From Hyphomicrobiales bacterium (GTDB taxonomy: Bacteria; Pseudomonadota; Alphaproteobacteria; Rhizobiales; Beijerinckiaceae): DNA of 64,000 nucleotides. The notes beneath the pieces are model-generated. The model was given only the letters and a program-made list of their open reading frames with translations. It had not been told where the DNA came from and searched no databases. The translations under genes were made by a program, and so were the position numbers. The stretch's first letter is position 1, and every line of letters starts with the position of its first letter. Of the stretch, positions 60,691 to 64,000 are shown in pieces. Location: NCBI GenBank assembly GCA_900473415.1, contig UCLR01000007.1, positions 1 to 64,000 on the forward strand, read 5' to 3'.

Positions 60691-61508
60691 GGGTCAGGAC
60701 CCATTGATGTGAGAGGCGTAATCTGATTCAGGCTCCGTGAGCGGACTGGGCATGAGCGACCTGTTTCGGCTAACGGACGAGCAGATGGAGCGTCTGCGAC
60801 CGTACTTTCCCAAGAGCCACGGCAAGCCCCGATTGGACGATCAATGGGTGCTGAGCGGGATCTTCTTCGTCAACCGCAACGGGCTGCAATGCCGGGATGC
60901 ACCGAAGAACTATGGTCCTTACAAGACGCTCTACAATCGCTGGAAGCGCTGGGGCGTAATGGGGGTCTTCGTCCGCATGATGGAGGGGTGGCTGCCCTGG
61001 TGCCGAGCCAAAGACGGTGATGATCGACGCTACCTATTTGAAGGCACACCGCACGGCATCAAGCCTGCGGGTCAAGAAAAGAGGATCTCGGGCGGCTGAT
61101 CGGGCGCACCAAAGGCGGCATGAACACGAAGCTTCACGCTGTCACCGATGCAAACGGACGCCCCCTGAGCTTCTTCATGACCACCGGGCAGGTCAGCGAT
61201 TGCACCGGTGCGGCGGCGTTGCTGGACGATCTGCCGAAGGCACAATGGCTGCTTGACGACCGGAGCTACGCCGCCGATTGGTTCAGGGATGCCTTGCGGG
61301 CGAAGGACATCCAGCCCTGCATACCGAAAATCCCGCGACGAGCACATCAGGTTCGACAAGCGTCGCAGCCGCATCGAGATCATGCTCGGGCGCCTCAACG
61401 ACTGGCGACGCGTCGCTACCCGCTATGACCGGTGCCCACCGCGTTCTTCCCCGCTATCGCCGTCGCGGCAACCGTTATCTTCTGGCTCTGATCAGTGAGT
61501 CCTGAGCC
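60691..61508 (+). mobile_element. Decayed IS5-family (IS427-group) element, about 818 bp
   Basis: Imperfect terminal inverted repeats begin GGGTCAGGAC at the left and (reversed) GGCTCAGGAC at the right, with similarity continuing for about 23 bases. A TA on each side (60689-60690, 61509-61510) fits a target duplication. The size fits the group. The right end lies in the stop codon of the adjacent glycosyltransferase gene. Confidence 0.85.
60752..61491 (+). pseudogene. Frameshifted IS5/IS427 transposase
   Basis: Pieces of one transposase occur in successive frames. MSDLFRLTDEQMERLRPYFP and LSGIFFVNRNGLQCRDAPK are in the first; MIDATYLKAHRTASS (first catalytic Asp) is in the second; MNTKLHAVTDANGRPLSFF with LDDRSYAADW (second Asp) is in the third; and FDKRRSRIEIMLGRLNDW (catalytic Glu) and ATVIFWL are in further shifts. 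IS427 elements use one programmed shift, but at least four are needed here, so the gene is dead. Several usually conserved residues also differ. Confidence 0.85.
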
Positions 61509-62671
61509 TAACGGCTCCGCCAGGTCAGGACGGAAGTCGTCGCGTAGTTCCAAACGGCGCCAACGAGAATGCCGGCAAGCCCTGCCGAAATCCAGCCATA
61601 GCGGAAGTCCGAAAAGAGGTAGTCGGCGATGCCGACATTCGCGAGCGCGCCGATCGAGCAGACCGCGATGAAGGAGGCGAGGCCCTTCATCAGGGGAAGG
61701 AGGCCGCGGATGCGCTGGTCACGATAGGTCAGGATATTGTTCATGAAGAAGTTGAAAACCATCGCGCCGGAGGCCGCCACCGCCTGCGACAGCCAGAACC
61801 GGGTATCCGTGAGGCCGATCAGCGCAGAGAGGATGGCCATGTGGACGAGGACGCCCAGAGAGCCGATCGCGATGAAGGATAGGAACCGGACCGGCACGAT
61901 GTGCCCGACGAATTTGTCGGCGATCAGCAGCAGATACTCCCAGATGACGAGGGAATCGAGCTTGCTGTCGCCATGGACCCGGTTCTTGAAGACGTAAGGG
62001 ACTTCCTTGACCCGCAGCGTCGTCGGCGACGAGGCGCAGATGTCGACCAGGATCTTGTACCCCTGCCCGGAGAGGTTGCGCACCGCTGCGTCGAAGGCCG
62101 TTCGCGTGATGCCGAAGAAGCCGCTCATGGGATCGCTGAGATCGGTCGAGATGGCGAGCTTGGCGATCTGCGTCGCGACCGAGCTCACGCGGGCCCTGCC
62201 GGCGCTCCACTCGCCGATCCCGCCCCCCATGACGTATCGCGACCCGACGACGAGATCATGGTCCCCGCTGCGCAGCGCGGCGACCATATCCGGAATGATC
62301 GTCTCGTCATGCTGAAGGTCCGCGTCGATGACGACGACGTAGTCGGATGTCGTGCTCAGTATCCCTTCGATGACGGCCGTCGCCAGCCCCCGGCGCCCGA
62401 TGCGCTGGATCACGCGGATTGCCGGATTCGAGCCCGCGAGGCGGAAGAGCTCATCTCGCGTTCCGTCGGTGGAATCGTCGTCGACGAAGACGATCTCGAA
62501 CGACAGTCCCGTGAGAGCCTCGTTTATCCTCTCGGCCAGAAGGCGGACATTGCTCACCTCGTTGTAGGTCGGTACGACGATCGAGAGACTGGCGCCCTTT
62601 CTCGTATCGGGAGCAGGAATAGCGCCTGCAATCGCTACCGCCGACGCTACGGACATCTCGCCACTAGCCAT
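61508..62671 (-). CDS. GT2 glycosyltransferase fused to GtrA membrane domain (polyprenyl-phosphate hexose synthase-like)
   Basis: A 387-residue protein. The N-terminal GT2 domain (about residues 28-255) has SIVVPTYNE, the metal motif VIDADLQHDE and GFFGITR. The GtrA domain has four membrane helices (about 260-385) with the FNFFMNNILTYRD signature. It resembles dolichyl-/undecaprenyl-phosphate mannose or glucose synthases with flippase-like GtrA. It probably charges a lipid carrier with a sugar for surface polysaccharide or protein glycosylation. The stop codon is formed with the last base of the IS and the duplicated TA, so the protein end is unchanged. Confidence 0.93.
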   Translation of the reverse strand: MASGEMSVASAVAIAGAIPAPDTRKGASLSIVVPTYNEVSNVRLLAERINEALTGLSFEIVFVDDDSTDGTRDELFRLAGSNPAIRVIQRIGRRGLATAVIEGILSTTSDYVVVIDADLQHDETIIPDMVAALRSGDHDLVVGSRYVMGGGIGEWSAGRARVSSVATQIAKLAISTDLSDPMSGFFGITRTAFDAAVRNLSGQGYKILVDICASSPTTLRVKEVPYVFKNRVHGDSKLDSLVIWEYLLLIADKFVGHIVPVRFLSFIAIGSLGVLVHMAILSALIGLTDTRFWLSQAVAASGAMVFNFFMNNILTYRDQRIRGLLPLMKGLASFIAVCSIGALANVGIADYLFSDFRYGWISAGLAGILVGAVWNYATTSVLTWRSR

Positions 62672-63211
62672 ATCACCAAGGCCTTCATTTGCCGGCCTTA
62701 GCCGTCAGAAACCAACGGTAAAGCCCTAGCGGCGGCGCTAATAATTGTAAATGATTACCTATAGTTTCTAAATTAGATTAAAATGCCGTATGGTTTATTT
62801 TGGCCTGATCTCGACTTTGTTCTTCGGCGCTGTTGGGGCGGGTCGCTGCCGATTTCTTGGCAAGGGAAGCGGCTCGGGCGAAGCGACCCCCGCCCATGGC
62901 CCGCTTCGTTCTTGAGCCGGGAGAGTGCCGGCGTCATGATCTCGCTTTATTCGGTCTCGGTCCGGTCTCGCTGGACGGTCAGCACCGCCAGGGGCAATCG
63001 GTTGATTTCTCGCCGAGACGTCGTGAAGCCGCTCGCCGCCAGCTCTGCCGCTGTCCTCGGGCTCGGCAGCCATGCGATCGCCGAGCTCCTCACGCCGGTC
63101 GCCGTCACGCGCTATCGGCTGCAGCCTGCCGGGTGGCACGCCGGCCGTGCTTGAAGTGACCCGCAAGGCACGCGCGTTCAAGGCGAAACCGGTGTTCGCT
63201 GGAGAGATGCC
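62672..63211. other. Gap upstream of the SNase-like gene
   Basis: About 540 bases. The first 110 are AT-rich and probably contain the glycosyltransferase promoter. The rest is GC-rich. A 72-codon plus-strand frame at 62938-63156 is possible but has no ribosome site or family, so no gene is called. Confidence 0.45.
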
Positions 63212-63913
63212 GTGAGGACTCCGCTGTTCGTGTGCCGCATCCGCAAGCTGCCGCGGAGACCGAACCTCGCGCTCGTCGCCTCGTCGCCCGGCATCGCTTT
63301 CGCCACGGCGGCCGGGGTCGCTCTTCTCCTGGATGAACGCGGCACCTCGTCCAAAGACACCGGCTCGCGCGCCCGGCCATCCGCCGTCCAGGCGCAAAAG
63401 AGCGATCCGGCACCTCCGAGTGGGAAGCTCGCAGCCAGGATGGAGGCCGCGGCCATCGCGGAGATCCGGCAGCAACCGCAAGCTGACCTGAGCAGCCTGC
63501 CCGCCTTTGAACTGCCGCCGCCGCTGGTCTCCATCGACGGCACTGGATTCCGTCGCGGCGAGGAGACCATTCGACTGGATGGCGTCGTCGGGCCACGGGC
63601 GGGGGATGTCTGCCTCGACGGGCTGCGCTGGTCCTGCGGCCTGCAGGCACGTGCGGCGCTGCACAATCTCGTCGCCGGCCGCAGCATGTCCTGCCAGCCG
63701 CGCCGCGCCCTCGCGAATGCGGTCATGAGCGCGGACTGCCGTCTCGAAGGGAAGGACGCATCGCCGGACGAGGATGTTGCGCGCCTGCTCGTCCAGCAGG
63801 GCTGGGCGCGGCCGGCTGCGGGGCGCGAGGCCGATTTCGCGGCCGAACTCGATCAGGCCCGGGCCGCGAATGCGGGTCTCTGGCGCGGCGGATGGGTGAT
63901 CTCCAGGCCATAG
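63212..63913 (+). CDS. SNase-fold (thermonuclease-like) membrane-anchored protein
   Basis: A 233-residue protein starting at GTG 63212 with GGAGAG about eight bases upstream. An N-terminal hydrophobic anchor (about residues 18-40) and a variable linker lead to a C-terminal SNase-like domain (about 108-230). It has IRLDGVVGP, CGLQARAALHNLV, SADCRLEGKD, VARLLVQQGWARP and the ending NAGLWRGGW. The catalytic Arg/Glu residues of staphylococcal nuclease are not all evident, as in ExoI-like relatives in rhizobia, so it may not be a nuclease. Confidence 0.75.
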   Translation: MRTPLFVCRIRKLPRRPNLALVASSPGIAFATAAGVALLLDERGTSSKDTGSRARPSAVQAQKSDPAPPSGKLAARMEAAAIAEIRQQPQADLSSLPAFELPPPLVSIDGTGFRRGEETIRLDGVVGPRAGDVCLDGLRWSCGLQARAALHNLVAGRSMSCQPRRALANAVMSADCRLEGKDASPDEDVARLLVQQGWARPAAGREADFAAELDQARAANAGLWRGGWVISRP

Positions 63914-64000
63914 CGCAACCGGATTCCCGAAATCGAACAAATGCGATCGAGCGCATGCACCGAAGATCAACCGCGGAGTGGGAACATCCGGTCCGGTTTC

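Noticed and set aside
62795-63970. 391-codon minus-strand frame over the SNase-like gene
   Set aside because: The plus strand shows the SNase signature with spacing intact; the minus product is Arg/Pro-rich with no motif.

Overview
The window is GC-rich bacterial chromosome. Codon use, gene families (DUF1499, DUF5681, Prt-type and Lap-type exporters, an opine-oxidase-like operon) and operon style suggest an alphaproteobacterium of the Hyphomicrobiales, perhaps a Bosea-like genus. The genus is inference; no rRNA is present. Two tRNAs (Pro-CGG, Gln-UUG) are present.

Layout. 1-4130: N-terminal part of a chemoreceptor, a DUF1499 membrane protein, a metallo-beta-lactamase-fold hydrolase and the biotin transporter BioY. 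4209-11154 (minus strand): a type I secretion operon. Two acidic proteins with no recognised family are followed by a dedicated ABC exporter and its membrane-fusion partner, with two tiny ORFs downstream. The two proteins share an I-x-Q-x-N-x-L-x-D-x-D motif and are probably the cargo. 11783-16281: small accessory genes, including an IS1595-type transposase N-terminus without a catalytic domain, a HEPN-like protein, small secreted or membrane proteins and tRNA-Pro. 16482-24629: tRNA-Gln, an IclR regulator and a tightly coupled seven-gene operon. It encodes a polyamine/opine-type ABC importer and a three-subunit amino-acid or opine dehydrogenase (2Fe-2S, FAD/NAD and DAO subunits). 24686-28566: TetR regulator diverging from SDR, acyl-CoA dehydrogenase and APH-type kinase genes, resembling a split ACAD11/Lva 4-hydroxy-acid pathway. 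28603-33604: nucleotide-sugar genes fcl, gmd and ugd plus a methyltransferase. 33936-40457: a cluster of CAGGGAAT repeats, then a phage-derived module. It has ParB-methyltransferase, DUF5681 and large terminase on plus; HNH, YqaJ, ERF and two small genes on minus; and an XRE regulator. No capsid, portal, tail or integrase gene is visible.

40789-60379 is a complete-looking Lap-type adhesion system apart from LapD. A LapG-like periplasmic protease diverges from a 12.8-kb gene for a giant adhesin of about 4264 residues. The adhesin has an N-terminal retention module with a PAAG candidate cleavage site, about 14 T1SS-143/DUF5801-type repeats, several RTX blocks, cadherin-like domains and a C-terminal RTX secretion region. 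LapC, LapB (with a degenerate C39 domain) and LapE homologues follow on the opposite strand. 60691-61508 is a decayed IS5/IS427 element inserted in the stop codon of a GT2-GtrA glycosyltransferase. The window ends with an SNase-fold protein.

The adhesin, its exporter, the GDP-fucose and UDP-glucuronate genes and the polyprenyl-type glycosyltransferase together suggest a surface-attachment and polysaccharide region (inference). The best candidate for something undescribed is the minus-strand type I secretion operon at 4.6-11.2 kb with its Q-N/D-D repeat cargo.
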